Shown here: positions 46,218-58,117 of the stretch, one piece after another | Position numbering within the stretch: position 1 is the stretch's first letter | Layout: each line of letters begins with the position of its first letter | Source: Blepharisma stoltei | Taxonomy: Eukaryota; Ciliophora; Heterotrichea; Heterotrichida; Blepharismidae | Assembly (NCBI GenBank): GCA_914767885.1 | Contig: CAJZBQ010000033.1 | Location: 124,001 to 188,000, forward strand | Direction: 5' to 3' | DNA: 64,000 nucleotides | Program-made: the position numbers and the translations under genes | Notes under the pieces: model-generated | Told to the model about the DNA's origin: nothing | The model's database searches: none | What the model saw: only the letters and a program-made list of their open reading frames with translations

Positions 46218-49200
46218 TTACGATAGCTCAACTCCTCCTGAATTTTCTTCAAATAAATCTTGTATATCAGAAATATAGACAAGCTCAGGAGAACTCCTTA
46301 AGCTTATAGGCATAGCAGATTCTATGATTTTCGAACTATCTCCAAGCGCTTCTTTATAATTCGAATAATATAAATTTTCGTATTCTTTTTGCATACTTAG
46401 ATGGCATGAGGAATTGCTTAAGCTGCCATTCATCAGAGAAAACCTAAATAAATTTGAAATTTTTTTGCCTTCTTTTTTAATTAATAGTGATGGAGGTAAT
46501 TTTCGCATGATTATAAGGCTGCATACTATAATTATTAAAAGACCGAATAATTGAATGCTGAGATAAATGCTATAATGCCCAGAATTTAGTATTAAATAGA
46601 CTAAACTTAAGCTTCCATTCCAAAATACACAAATTATGCAAAAAATTTGTAGCAAATTAGCTCTATCATAATTGAAATTTTTCCTATGTATAATAAATAT
46701 CAAATAGCAGGCTATTAAAAATAAGTATACAGAGCAATGGAGGATTTGGCTGATTATTCTCAGTGTTTTGTAAATTCCAATCAGAGTTACTTGTAAAGCA
46801 CTTTTAATCATAATGCATGCAGGATCTGATTTAATATTTAAATTAATTTGGCCTTCTTGTCATGATGGTCTAGCTTGTATAGCGAGCAAAATATATAAAA
46901 CTAGAATCAAAAGAGTTGGAATCGTAATAGATAAATATTCGGAATTTCAGCATGAGGAGTAGCAATCGTAATTTAAAAAGGCGCTCTCTAACTCTAAACT
47001 TGTAGAATAATCGCATTGGATTATGGATATTAGCATAGTTATCATAGGCTGAAAGAAAATATTGATTATTAATGGAGTAACTATTTTTTCAGATTTTTCT
47101 ATAGCTTGAAACATCCACCCTATCCCAATTTTTTCAAAATGATTGCTAATTTCGCCCTCAATTGTGATCAAAACCTATGAAAAAATCAATATTCTTGGGA
47201 GGAAACCCACCTTATTGAGCGAAAAAAATTATTAAAAATAATTTGACATATAAATGGTATTATTATATGAAATCTCTAGCTAATTTTCTTGAATTTTAAG
47301 CAGATTGATAAACTTTGCACATTAAATTAATTTTTAATTTAATTAGAATTTCAATTTAATTAGCTCCTTTTGAGAGAGCAAATCTTTTTTACTCATTCAC
47401 AGGAAGGAAGGAATAAGCTCCAAATAAATGGAAAAATTCATAAAAAGTCATCCGATACAAAAAACTAGCGTACTATAAAAAAATTTTCAGAAAATATCTC
47501 CTTTTATCAAACTTTCTATATTATATGAGCTCGAACTGACTACTTCATAAAGAAGTTGGTTAAATGCATAAAATGAAGGGCCAATTCCTTGAAATTGGAG
47601 AGATTCTATTATAATAGTAGTTAGAACTCAATAATCAGGCTCAGTAAAATATTTCTCTCGGCTAATCATTTCCAATTTATAAGAAAAATATTTTTTTCAG
47701 TTGAAAACTGCAAAAATAATAGAAAAAATTGAAATGAAAGCACAAATTCCTGCTTTAATTCCACGGCTTTTTGTAGAGTTCTGTATTTGGCTTGATCTAA
47801 ATGGGCAATCAAAGCTTTTCATATTTGGAGGAATTTCTTCACCAGTCGGCCATACAATTTTTCTTGTTAATTTAAAAAATGTCCCAGAGTCAGGGGCAAA
47901 ATATCCTGCATCAACAGTTTTTCATGTATTTGTAGAGTTATCTAAAAACACATTATTTAAACTATATGTGTCAAGCCTTCTATCATTTGAATCATTTTCT
48001 ATTATTACGCGGCCAGAGCAGCCTTTAAATTTAAGATTTTTTATTGCTCAGTTAAGAGTTTGGTAGTTTTCATAGTTCTTTCCTAAGCTTAGCAACATTT
48101 TAATTGCTTCTGCTATTGCTAAAACAGCATCAAAATGTGTGCATCTCATTCTTGTACCATATTTAGGATATCGTTCAATATACTCTTGCTGGAGCTCTTT
48201 TCCAAAACTCCCAACTCATTCTGATACAAAAAGAAATAAAACACCAGATAAAAGTTCTGATGTTTTTCTTATATCAATATCTGAGGCTGCATACAAAAAA
48301 TCGCTTCCACTTAATGAGCTAAGTAAAAATACACCATCGCCTTTTCTCAGTCCCATTTCATATAAACTATTAAGCACATATAAATGCACAGGATCTGTAA
48401 AAAAAATAAAAAAAATATTGCAATTTTGGTCAATTGCGTTTTGAAAATTTTTTCTATAATTTTCCAATTGAGAGACATTATAAGAATACGGGAATTTTCT
48501 ATATTGTTCTTTATTGAGTATTGTTATACCTGCAAAGCGCGAAACTTGTAGAAAGATATCATAAACACTCAAATCATAGGCATCATCTGCATATAGTACG
48601 ACACATTTGGTTCATCCCATTGCTCTCATATAAATTACCCATGTTTTTCCCATATAATCTGTATTTATGACCATTCTTGTATATGTAGGATATAGTTTGG
48701 TGCTTGACAAAACTTTAGCAGAGTTAACCCCATTTACCACCGGTATAGAGATATTAAGCTCTTTAAATAAATTCAAGGTTGCAACAGCAACAGAAGACAA
48801 ATAAGAGGTTAAATAAGCGACACCCAAATTATTTTTATTTTCTAACTTAATTATTTTTTTAAATTTTCAAATATAAATATAGGGTTAAAAGGGTGGAAAT
48901 ATTTATATTTTTGCTAGATACAAGGAATAAGTAGCAAGCTTTTGCAAATTCATAATTTCACACAGTAGCTCCACAATTTATTTGATTATTCAGCCTCAAA
49001 ATAAAATTCGGGAGAATTGTTTTTGATTCATTTATTTTATACACTGCAAATTCGCTACCTTGATTATATAACTGGTTAACTATACTAGAACAATGGCCAA
49101 AGGGATTAAAAGACCCAATATTTCCTGAAATCCAAATACTTATAGAAGATTCTGGCATAGTACTTATTTCTCCTGGAAATTGTATTTCATTTTTAATTTC

Positions 49201-50210
49201 AAGCCCAAAATTGCTTATTTCTCCTATTTTTACTGCTATTTTATTTCTTATATTCATAACAGTAAAGTTAAATAGTAAATTCTCTGTTAAATCTCTATAT
49301 TTTTGCAAAAAAAGAGATTTATTTTGTACCTTTATTCTGGAAAATTCATTTATAAAATATAGGTGTTTTTCCCTATATAGCCCGATAACGGCCGTGGGTT
49401 CTCCGTGGAATCCCTCTGCTGGTTGAGCCAACCAGTGAATTAGTCAAACCAACGCACTGAGTTGGTTTGACCAACAGAGGGATTCCACTGAGAACCCACA
49501 GCCCTTATAGGGAAAACCCCTATAGCTCAAGCTATTAATATAAGATTCTTTTTCAGAAATTGAATTAATATCATAGCTTGGCAAAACCATTAAAGATCCA
49601 TCAATTATTCCATTGTTTAAGCATGAGTGGCCAAGCAAAATAGCATATCCAGATTTATTCATATTAAAAGCAATTAAACTTTTTTGGATTTTTATACAAT
49701 TTTCTGGGTCAGCTAAAATAAAAATTCTAGCAATTCCTGAGGCTTTTAAGTCTTTAGAAATAATACTATCAACTATATCTTGGGTCATTCCGATTGGGAT
49801 TAATATCTGAAATATATCGCAAGGTAAATCCTTTGTTAAGCTATTTACCAATTGCAGGTTGTCTATATTATATGTTCATAGAATTGCTAATTTTTGAGTT
49901 TCAATGTAATTTATGATATGAGAATATGCATTTTTTATAATTGTATTTCATAGCTCAGCTTAATGCTATATGTCTCATCAATAATTATGAATGGATTTTC
50001 ATTGCAATTTGATAATGATGTTTGAAAAGTATTATTCAGGCCAATTACATATATACTATTTTCAGAGTTTGATTCAACTTGGTTTATTTCTTCAAGTGAT
50101 CGAGCGTATTCTGAAATTTTTTGAGGAGTGCTCAAGCTCAGATAAATTGAAATAGGCAGTCCATAAACAAAAATAAATCAATAGTAAAGCCATATGATCG
50201 ATAATATCAT
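46218..50210 (-). CDS. Receptor copy D, with broken N-terminal region
   Basis: Starts MILSIIWLYYWFIFVYGLPIS (50210). Ectodomain segments FIIIDETYSIKLSYEIQ, GHSCLNNGIIDGS, QINCGATV, MGVAYLTSYLSS, GSDFLYAASD; membrane part with SLQFQGIGPSFYAFN, NYDCYSSC and KNFNYDRANLL; tail ends GGVELS. IESs: 49358-49522, 48843-48927, 47165-47413. Near 49,945 the frame breaks between SYEIQ and NAYSHIINY, and about 40 residues present in copies A-C are missing, so the locus carries a deletion with frameshift or a removable block I could not place. Possibly a pseudogene. Confidence 0.75.
47165..47413 (-). mobile_element. Decayed MITE-type IES, TGA/TAA edges (249 bp)
   Basis: Edges TGA at 47165-47167 and TAA at 47414-47416, i.e. 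T-N-A with one mismatch. Inside are remnants of the family (GGGAGGAAACCCACC, GAGCGAAAAAAATT, CACAGGAAGGAAGG). Removing one edge copy gives YLELTIEGEISN in frame; no TA pair does. Confidence 0.65.
48843..48927 (-). other. Short TA-bounded IES (85 bp)
   Basis: TAA at 48843-48845 and 48928-48930. Same coding position as the MITE-type IES 38100-38442 in copy B. Confidence 0.8.
49358..49522. mobile_element. Palindromic IES (165 bp)
   Basis: TA at 49358-49359 and 49523-49524. Terminal arms TATAGGTGTTTTTCCCTATA and its near inverse, then long inner arms (GTGGGTTCTCCGTGGAATCC and inverse). Removal gives SLSYFINEFSRIKVQNK in frame. Confidence 0.85.
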
Positions 50211-50554
50211 TGATGATAAAATCAGAATAATTTATTAAGTTCAAAGTATTTATAAAATACTTTTAGTGTTTTTTATATAACAAAATTCAAATTTGGACAA
50301 ATTTATAAAGAGTTAGTCATACATTTTTTTTTTTTTTATATCTTATATTGATTCCATTTATTAGTCATGCTTTATCAGCTGACAGGTTTTCCGATATGAT
50401 TGATAATAAACTCTATTTTAATCTTTGCCGTTAATTAATTTTTAATATTTCACTACTCTGCATTTATAGTCTATATGAAATTTAATATTTTCCTTATATA
50501 AATATTTCAGATTTCATCTCTAAGTTTATTAAATTATTAAAAAATTACTATTAT

Positions 50555-53304
50555 TTAATTAAACTCGAAATCAAAAACAGGAATATCTGGGCATATCATA
50601 CTGATAAGCTTAGCTTCTCTATTTTTAGCTCTTTCCTCCAAAATTATTTTCAATTTCTCAGCATCAACATTTTCAAATCCCTTTACACTTCTAATCCACT
50701 GACATAAATCAGCTCTAATTAATCTTTGAGCAGCCTGATGTACAACAAATACACTTATATCATCGCTATTGCTATTCGGGTTTATCATAATTGCTCTATT
50801 ACTGATTTCTTCTTTCGGAGACCCAGGCTCTAAAACTTCTTCACCTATTCGTGGTTCAGAAATTCTTTTCGGTATCCTAATTCTTACCAGCGCTATTTCT
50901 TTTCCTTCTTCTGGCAACTCATTCGGCCTTATTTCTACTTTTTGCCTTAGTGGGTTTGGATGTGCTGCATCTACATCTTTTAATACCAAAGGACTAAAAA
51001 ATGCTGCTAAAAGTCCTTCATAAAGCCCTTCTCTAATTTGAAACTCTTGTGGGTGCTGCCAAAACAGTGTAAGCGTTGTCCTTGGAATAGAGTTGTTAAT
51101 ATTCTGAAGATAGGCTAAAATTTTATTTTTTATATCATCTCCAGCCAAATGGATATTTTGATGAGTTAAGCTAGGTTTTCCAAAAGTTTTGATAAATTCT
51201 GCTAACTGATCAGCCTTGATATTGCTATAAATCACTGATGGAGCTTTTAAGCAGTTTAATAAATAATCGTCGAATAACAGATTTATTTGTTCTTGGGTTA
51301 ATGCGAATTCGGTGAGTTCTTCAACAGCGCTGAAAAATTGAAGAAGCTCTCCAAAAAGCCCACCTGGGGTGCCGATAATGTTAGTTGTCTGCCTTCCGTC
51401 AATGTCAGAGTAAATTTGAAGTGAGGCATTATCGACTACTATTCCTGTATTTACAATTTTTTCTTCGATTTTAGTTCGTAAAGCTGCAATTTCTCTTTCT
51501 TTTTGTCGAATAATCCTTTGTTCAGCTCTTCTTTGTTTTCTTGCTTCGTTTTCTTGTTGAGTTCTTATTTCGTTCTCTTTGGCTTCTTTTCTTTTTGTGT
51601 ATTCTTGATCAACTGTGCTTTTATGTTGTTTTACAAGCATATTATTTGATTCTTCTTGGATTTTATCTAATTTTTTCTCTCGATTTTTTTTAAAGACAAT
51701 AGGCTAAATATTTAAAATTCTGATTATATAATTAATTTTTCAAAGGTGTAACAATTCAACTATAACGTTTTCTTCAAGTAAAGATTGCAAGCTTTCAACG
51801 CTCAGCCAAGGAATTAGCTGATCATGAAATGCAACTAGTATGGGATCGCTGAAAACTTCTGAATCTAACAAATACGTAGTTGCGTTATTTCCGAATCTAT
51901 TCAAGTATTTTTTGGCTAGAATTCTAGCCATGTATTTTTTATGGGCAAATTGTAGCTGCTCTTTTCTTGTCCTAGCTTGAACTTTTCTTCTTTCAGCTTC
52001 ATCTCTTTTTCTAACTCTTCATCCTATTCCAAATATCAGCAGGACATCTCACTTAAGTCTTATAAAAAATTTTAAATTAAAAAATTAAATAATAAATCAT
52101 AAAAGAGTAAGTTCTTCAGCTTCCAATTTTTGCACCTCAATCAGCTTCACATTTCTCTTCTGCTCAAATTCCCTTTGGTGCTTTCTCATGGCTTCCACCT
52201 CCTCTTCCTCAAGCACTTCCATCCTTCCCTGCTCTAATGATTTCCCTATCAAAACTTCAAGTATTGGCGCAACTTCTAAATTAAAATCAAAGAGCTCACC
52301 ATCTTCAACCTGTGTAACTACATCTTCCCCTATTTTTTTAGGCGTATATAAAGGGGTTGGCGGCCTGTCTATAAGATAATCAGTTTGTGTCTCATTACAT
52401 TACATTAGGATTTTATACGTTTAACGTCCACTATGGGGTAGATTTTCTCCCAGGTCTGCCGCTTACCTTTCGCCGCATCGGGCCCACAAGTTGCTGGGAC
52501 AACCCACTTCGATCACCAGGGTGCGCCTAGGGCAAACGTCACCGACTTCGACGGCTCATGAGTGAGTTACTTGCTTGTGGACATGGGTTGCTTTTCCGAA
52601 AACCCAAAAAATGGATTTTCTGGTCAGCTCTCGGCAAAAAAGGAAAAACACGTAGCCCGGGACGTAACGCCCGGTTTCACGCTAGGGAGTTGCCCGATTG
52701 GTCCTAAGGACTTGCTGAGCTTTCCCCTTTCCAACTTCCCGTACCCTCCTTCCCCATGAGGAAAAAAACATTCCTGAAAATAGACTTGGGCTAGGCTCTG
52801 AACACAACCAGAATTGCTTACCTAGCATTACCGTCCATCTCTGAAATGGGCAAAACCTTGTTGGATATAATTAAAATATGAGTCGAGGATGCATGGCCGG
52901 GAGGCCATGCCCAGACGAAGACGCCATATTTTAATTATAATCAGTTTTTGTGTCTCAATTTTAAAATTTTTCGGTTTATCTGAAAGCTCTTCAGGTAGAT
53001 TTTCAGTCTGAACGTCAATATTCTGGCGGCCTTCAACGGGATCTGGGGTGTTTATATCACTATCTATTTCTTCAGAGCTTTGTTTTTCTTCAGCTTTTTT
53101 GAATGATTTTTGGGTTTTTTCGGCTTCTTGAGGGGCATTTGAAGGGACAATCATAGCTGCATAGGTGTTTCCTCTGACAATACGTTTGTCTCACATGATT
53201 TTTACTGGTTCAGAGGACTGTTCGGACTCACGGTATTTAATATTACGACCTTTTACAGCACGAGGCTCTGATGAAAATTGATAATCTCCTGCTAATGTTG
53301 CCAT
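50555..53304 (-). CDS. RSP3: Radial spoke protein 3
   Basis: Removing IESs 52396-52961, 52025-52099 and 51668-51748 leaves 675 residues. Landmarks in order: KIMWDKRIVRGNTYA (Trp as TGA), NETQTDYLIDRPPTPLY, FDFNLEVAPILEVLIG, EEEEVEAMRKHQREFEQKRN, the helical MARILAKKYLNRF region, DPILVAFHDQLIPWL, then a long helical/charged C-terminal extension. These are the conserved core motifs of RSP3, which docks radial spokes on the axonemal doublet and anchors PKA. The start MATLAGDYQFSSEPRA follows a short leader. The C-terminal part (about 350 residues) is longer than in many RSP3s. Confidence 0.9.
51668..51748 (-). other. Short TA-bounded IES (about 81 bp)
   Basis: TA at 51668-51669 and 51749-51750. 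Contains an in-frame TAG; removal gives VIVELLDKIQEESN in frame. Other left edges are possible. Confidence 0.65.
52025..52099 (-). other. Short TA-bounded IES (75 bp)
   Basis: TA at 52025-52026 and 52100-52101. Removal gives ELTLLGWRVRKRDEAERRK in frame. Confidence 0.82.
52396..52961 (+). mobile_element. Retroposon-like insertion acting as an IES in RSP3 (566 bp)
   Basis: Host sequence ATAATCAGTTTGTGTCTCA at the left and ATAATCAGTTTTTGTGTCTCA at the right form a 19-bp target duplication. The insert is GC rich, starts near CGTTTAACGTCCACTATGGGG (shared with 60,672) and ends GAAGACGCCATATTTTAATT (shared 3' terminus). TA at 52396-52397 and 52962-52963 gives KNFNETQTDYLIDRPPTP, the expected RSP3 sequence. 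The TA pair lies outside the duplication, so one copy is removed with the insert. Confidence 0.82.
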
Positions 53305-53360
53305 GGTTAATATAACTGCCTATGAATAAAATTTGAGTTTTAATGAAAAGATTAATTGCG

Positions 53361-53769
53361 AATGTAGTAAAATTATATAAATTAACCCTTAATCTGGCTA
53401 TTAGTGGAATCCACCAGCCTTTGCCCCATCTAGGCTCTAAAAAATAGCCTCCATAAATCTCAGAGTTCAAATGAGGAAAATGGAAGGCAATTCATTCTGA
53501 ATTTCCAACCTGAACCACCTGTCCAGGGGATAACTCCCTTGGGCAAAGCCACATCTGAAGAATTCCCCACAAGCTAAACCTGCCTAGGTGAAGAAAACCT
53601 TTGGGAGAGTAACAAAAAGCTTTCCCTGCTCGGCAAGGCATCCCTAAGCCTGAAGGCCTACTCCACACCCTATTTTCAGCTTCATCAGGATAGGTCTACC
53701 TGCTCCATAGGGAGTCGCCTCGGAGTCCATTTCTGTCAACGTCTTATTTTATTTCTAAATGTAGTAAAA
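53361..53769 (+). mobile_element. Retroposon-like insertion upstream of RSP3
   Basis: AATGTAGTAAAA at 53361-53372 and 53758-53769 is a target duplication. The insert is GC rich with no coding frame and ends CAACGTCTTATTTTATTTC, a variant of the shared 3' end. It separates RSP3 from the gene at 54226. Confidence 0.68.
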
Positions 53770-54225
53770 ATTGAAAAGATAGTAGAGTTTTTACTCATTT
53801 TATTTATAAATTGCTATCAGGTAGTCTTTTTCAACAACATCTTATAGAATTTTTGTAAATTATATCATCAATTGAAATTATAAATAAAAGTTTTAATTTT
53901 GATATGAGATTAGTGATTAGTGTCAATAGTTCACTGATTCTTAATTTTTCACTCAATTTATTTGAGTTTGATCATTATATTATATATTATTCAATTAATA
54001 TAAAATTATTTCATCATAAAAAATCCGGGTTTTTCAAACAATCACAATCTATTTATTTATTTCAAAGATATACTAATTGTATTTATCCCTTTATCAAAAA
54101 TATTTACTTTAAATTACTGCTACAAAATTTATCATTATTTGCATTCTCACAATGAAAATTCTTAAATTTTTACTCCCTAGATAAAAAAAAGGAAATAATT
54201 TATTACAATTTACCTCAACGAATAA

Positions 54226-55275
54226 ATGAAGAATTCACATGTTAACCCTCCTTCTTTAAAAATGTATTCAAGAGCTGGAAAAGCCTCGCTTCATCTTTAC
54301 TCAACGTTATACACTGGAGACAAGAAACATCCGCATATAGAAAAAATAGAAAGTGAGCCAGATATAAATGATGTTTTAAAAGGAATAGAAGAAAGAGAAC
54401 AAAGATTTTTAGAGCAGCAGCAGTCTTATAAGCCTAAACCTTCGACTGCTTTTATAGCTGTATCAAGAGCAAGTTTAGAGCTGCTTAGTAGTAAAAATAA
54501 TCAAAAATTAGAGCCTGGGCATTATACTCCATCTTATGAACTTCTAAGCAAGCATACCCCATCCCCTAAACTAAGGAAGCTTTCAGATTTTTCCACTCCA
54601 AAAGTAATTTTTTCTATTAACCCCAATATACAAAGAATCCCACAAAGTTTATCATCAAAATCCATAACAGATAAAGATACAAAAGCAAGTCAGCTCAGTA
54701 TAAATTTATCTGAAAGAACAATTATTGATAGAAAAAGTTTTAAATTTGAGAACCAGCTGCCAAGATCATCATTTGTAAAGCGAGACAGCCCTCCAAATGA
54801 AAATAGATTCAGCTATTTGCCAGATTCTCCGCTCAGAAAGACAGTTGTTGATTTTTCTAAAATGCTAGAAAGAGACCCAAACAATAACAAAAAAAGCTAC
54901 AAAGAAATCAAATACGGGTTTTTAAGCGAAAGACTAGCACGACGGGTCGAGCTATGGCCTATGTCTATAGTAATGAATGGGAAAAATCAAAAAGAGCCTG
55001 AAAAAATAGAAAAAAAGCCAAAAGAGAAAATTAAATTCCCAAAGGATCCCCAAAGTTTAGTTGACTATGACAAGCTGATTGTGGAAGAGCATTCTAGAGA
55101 AGAAGAAAAAGACCCAGAGCATCAAATTGATGACATAAAAACAGACTTAGTTGAAGCATTAAAGAAAAATAAAAACAATCCTAATGTACATATAATTGGT
55201 TTTGAAAAAGCCATTGGCAGAGTAAGAAGTCGACAAAGAAGAATTGACTTATCTAGAAATAATACGAAAAATTAG
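54226..55275 (+). CDS. Unrecognised basic protein with PG-type motif
   Basis: 349 residues, no signal peptide or membrane segment, Ser/Lys/Pro rich. One LEPGHYTPSYELL segment (about residue 95) resembles a PG-rich microtubule-binding repeat and is followed by TPSPKLRKLSDFSTPK. The C-terminal third is highly charged (KKPKEKIKFPK, HSREEEKDPEHQ). Reads as a cytoskeleton-associated ciliate protein. Ends 9 bp before the convergent gene at 55285. Confidence 0.65.
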   Translation: MKNSHVNPPSLKMYSRAGKASLHLYSTLYTGDKKHPHIEKIESEPDINDVLKGIEEREQRFLEQQQSYKPKPSTAFIAVSRASLELLSSKNNQKLEPGHYTPSYELLSKHTPSPKLRKLSDFSTPKVIFSINPNIQRIPQSLSSKSITDKDTKASQLSINLSERTIIDRKSFKFENQLPRSSFVKRDSPPNENRFSYLPDSPLRKTVVDFSKMLERDPNNNKKSYKEIKYGFLSERLARRVELWPMSIVMNGKNQKEPEKIEKKPKEKIKFPKDPQSLVDYDKLIVEEHSREEEKDPEHQIDDIKTDLVEALKKNKNNPNVHIIGFEKAIGRVRSRQRRIDLSRNNTKN

Positions 55276-55284
55276 TATTTTTAT

Positions 55285-55980
55285 TTAATAAATCCTTCTA
55301 CACGTAAACGACAATCTTGTTTGTACTCCTATAGTCTCAAAATTTGTTTCGATTTTTCTTTCAGTTTCTAAAGGAGCTTCGAATTTTCGTAAATTATTTT
55401 TTAATTTTCTTTTTTTCACGTTTTTCATAATTTTCTTAGGCAGCATATCATATCTGATTTCTTTAACTGCTAGCCCTACATTAAGCTTGTTATACAAGTT
55501 GCTTGGAGGGTTATATGCAGTTACTGTTTTTTTTGGCCAAATATCTGGCAGCTCTTTTTCTTTAAAGCTCATAAGAAGTTGATTATAGCTGATAATTTCT
55601 TTTCTAAGCAAGTCTGGCTTATTTCCTAGCATCATCATTTTTTGACAAAAAACAGGAAAGTGGCTTTGGCAGAATCCAGTCTTGGGAGGCATGAGTGGGC
55701 TGCTAATTCTTGAAGTTCTTAAAGAGTGAGTTACAGAAACCATAAGAGAATCTGTGGAGTTTTTGTGTTCGGGGATTTGATTTGGGAAGCCTGCTGTGTT
55801 GATTCGTTTATGGACTCAGCCTTTAGAGAGATTAAAATGATTAGAATTGAGTTTCATCGGGGATATAGAAGGCTTAGTAGTTTTGTCTAAATATGTTGCT
55901 GTTATGGAATTCAAGGTTTCGCTTGCACTTTTTATCTGTTTCGTCATTAGTTCTGATAAGAGATCTTCGTCCTTTTCCAT
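55285..55980 (-). CDS. Unrecognised basic protein, convergent neighbour
   Basis: With TGA = Trp (SKGWVHKR) the frame runs from ATG 55980 to 55285, 231 residues. N-terminal MEKDEDLLSELMTKQIKSASETL looks helical; the middle has PPKTGFCQSHFPVFCQ and DIWPKKTVTAYNPPSNLYNKL; the C-terminus is Lys rich. No known domain. Tail to tail with the gene at 54226, only 9 bp apart, showing how tight gene spacing is. Confidence 0.7.
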
Positions 55981-56221
55981 TGAGATTTAATAACGCAAAA
56001 ATATAATAAGAAAAAAGAAATATTTGTTGCATATCCATCATAATTTTGGTTTGCTAAGCTTTGCAGTGCCGCAAGCCTTAACCGCCGCTGGCAAACCAAA
56101 TTTTCCCCAGAGCTAATAGAATCTGAATCATTTCTAAAGACTTATTTAAGAGGGCTTACTTTTTATTAAATTTTGAAGGATCCATATTAATATTAAGAAC
56201 CAATTTTATGTTCTAAAATAT

Positions 56222-56629
56222 TTAAAACTGGATTACACAGGGCTTAATTTCGATCTTTATATTTTTCCATTTATACAGAAATTCGAAGGTTCTCTCATAC
56301 ACAATTCGTTCAATTTCCAAATGCACCCTTAAGTCATAGTCCTTATCTATCTTTCAATATGAGCTCAGTTCGTCTTCTATCCATTTGATTTTTTTATACA
56401 TAGTTAAAGAGAGTTCCATTGAACTCCATAAGTCTTCTAAAATACTTTTAAGCTCATTATTAGATAAATGTCTGGTATCTGAATTGCTTAATGACTGAAT
56501 ATCAGACAAGACAGAGTTATGGTGCTCTTCATTTCTTCTTTGCTGCCTTTCTTTTTCTTTTTCTTCTTCTGTTTGCTCTGGTTGTTCTTTTTTCTTCCTA
56601 AAATAAGCTAGAATGTTTTGAAATCTCAT
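56222..56629 (-). CDS. Small unrecognised charged protein, member of a local repeat
   Basis: With TGA = Trp (SSYWKIDKDYD) 135 residues from ATG 56629. N-terminus MRFQNILAYFRKKKEQPEQ, a Glu/Lys/Gln helix, then SNNELKSILEDLWSSMEL and DYDLRVHLEIERIVYERTFEF. Two decayed copies of its 3' half lie at about 56,840-57,010 and 57,690-57,880, so the block was duplicated with a tRNA. Confidence 0.6.
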
Positions 56630-56839
56630 CTTAATTATAATTAGGTATTAAGTTTTAGAATAATTTATTTCTGCCTACTGATTAAGAATCTGGGATTTAT
56701 TTGATAACTCCCAACTGTATTAAATTTAGCTCCTTTAGCCATCTTAAAATTTTAACAATTGTTTTTTCAATATGCGTAGGATAAGAAGATCACAAGAAAT
56801 GCATAAAAGCTTTAGAGAAAATATTATATAAGTTTTATG

Positions 56840-57010
56840 ATTTTCCATTTATACACAAATTTAGGGGCTTTCTCAAGCTAAATTTTTTTCAATTTCTATA
56901 TGCACCCTTAAGTCATAATCCTTCCTTATCCTTTAGAATAAATCCAGTTGTTCTTCTATCCATTTACTTTCTTTATGCGTAGAGGATCTTACAAAGTATT
57001 CAATAGATGA
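56840..57010 (-). pseudogene. Decayed copy of the gene at 56222
   Basis: Shares TTATACACAAATTTAGGGGC, TGCACCCTTAAGTCATAATCC and CTTCTATCCATTTACTTTC with the corresponding part of 56222-56629, but the frame is broken. Confidence 0.65.
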
Positions 57011-57195
57011 CAATTTATTTTTAATTAAAAGTAAATTGCGCTGCTTAGTCTTATCTCTTAACGAATGGACTGCTTTAGATAATTTGAGATCTAGGATATG
57101 ATTTTTGTTAATTATTCCATTGATTTCTTATGGGTTAAACCTTATCAAAGGTTAGAATGATTAGGATTGAGATATTTAAATGTCTTATAATATAC

Positions 57196-57272
57196 AGAGC
57201 CGCCGTAGTGTAGTCTACATAGAACTTTATGCTTTAGCTGTAAAAACTGGTTTTTATTTCGGCATCAATATC
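57196..57272 (+). pseudogene. Decayed tRNA-His copy
   Basis: The flanks match those of the real tRNA-His at 58118 (GAGCCGCCGTAGTGTAG before, CATCAATATCTTTTATTATC after), but the anticodon arm is eroded and the acceptor stem no longer pairs. Part of the same segmental duplication as the decayed coding copies. Confidence 0.6.
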
Positions 57273-57689
57273 TTTTATTATCACAATTTTACCTATCTGT
57301 AACAATAATATACGATAAATTGTGAGTTTTCTTGATAAAATGTTCTTATTTTAAAATAAATTCTTATATAGCAATACTACTGCTTTATTAATTCTTTAAT
57401 AAAAATAAAATAATCTCTCTCTCTTCAATTTTTCAAATTTGTAAATTATTTTGAATCTTCCAATTTTGGTCTGAATTTGATCTATGATGATTTTTCTGAT
57501 AAAAATATAGGTCTGAGTCTGATCTTAAATTAATTTTCTGATAAAAGATCTAAGTCTGATCTCAAATCATAGTTTCCGATAAAATAAAATGATTTAATTG
57601 ATGATAAAATTTTAACATTTTTGGTGTTCTAAAATATTTAAAACAGATTAAATGCTTAATCTTAAATGTCGAGTTTTAAGTTTTCCGTT

Positions 57690-57880
57690 TAGACAAAAAT
57701 TAAAGGTATTCTCAAGCACAACCCATTCTACTTGCATGCCCCCTTAAGTCATGCTCCTTCCTTATCCTTCAAATAAAGTTAGTTCACCTTCTATCCATTG
57801 ACTTTCTTTATACATAATTAAGGAGAGCCAATTGAATTCCATATGTTTCCCGAAATATTATTAAACTTATCTAAATGTTT
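57690..57880 (-). pseudogene. Second decayed copy of the gene at 56222
   Basis: Again TGCCCCCTTAAGTCATGCTCC and CACCTTCTATCCATTGACTTTC, with shifts and stops. Lies just ahead of the functional tRNA-His. Confidence 0.6.
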
Positions 57881-58117
57881 AACAACTGAATTTTAAACAA
57901 CGCAGAGTTATGCTATTAATCGACTAAAATTATGAAGGTTAACATATTTTAGATAGTTATAATAAGCTGTTTTATTTTAAATGAGAATTTTTCACTTAAA
58001 AATTAAATAAAACTCAATGGTCAAATTGGAAAATAAAAATATTTGGATTATTAGTGCCTGAATAGTTTCTGATTTGATTTCAAATATAAATACAGTTTAA
58101 TTAGCATAGAGCCAGCC

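Noticed and set aside
52188-52379. Ser-rich plus-strand ORF
   Set aside because: It is antisense to the conserved FDFNLEVAPILEVL region of RSP3; the minus strand is the coding one.
52562-52759. ORF of 65 codons on the plus strand
   Set aside because: It falls in the retroposon-like insert in RSP3 and reads through a segment that repeats inversely at 8,870-8,960.
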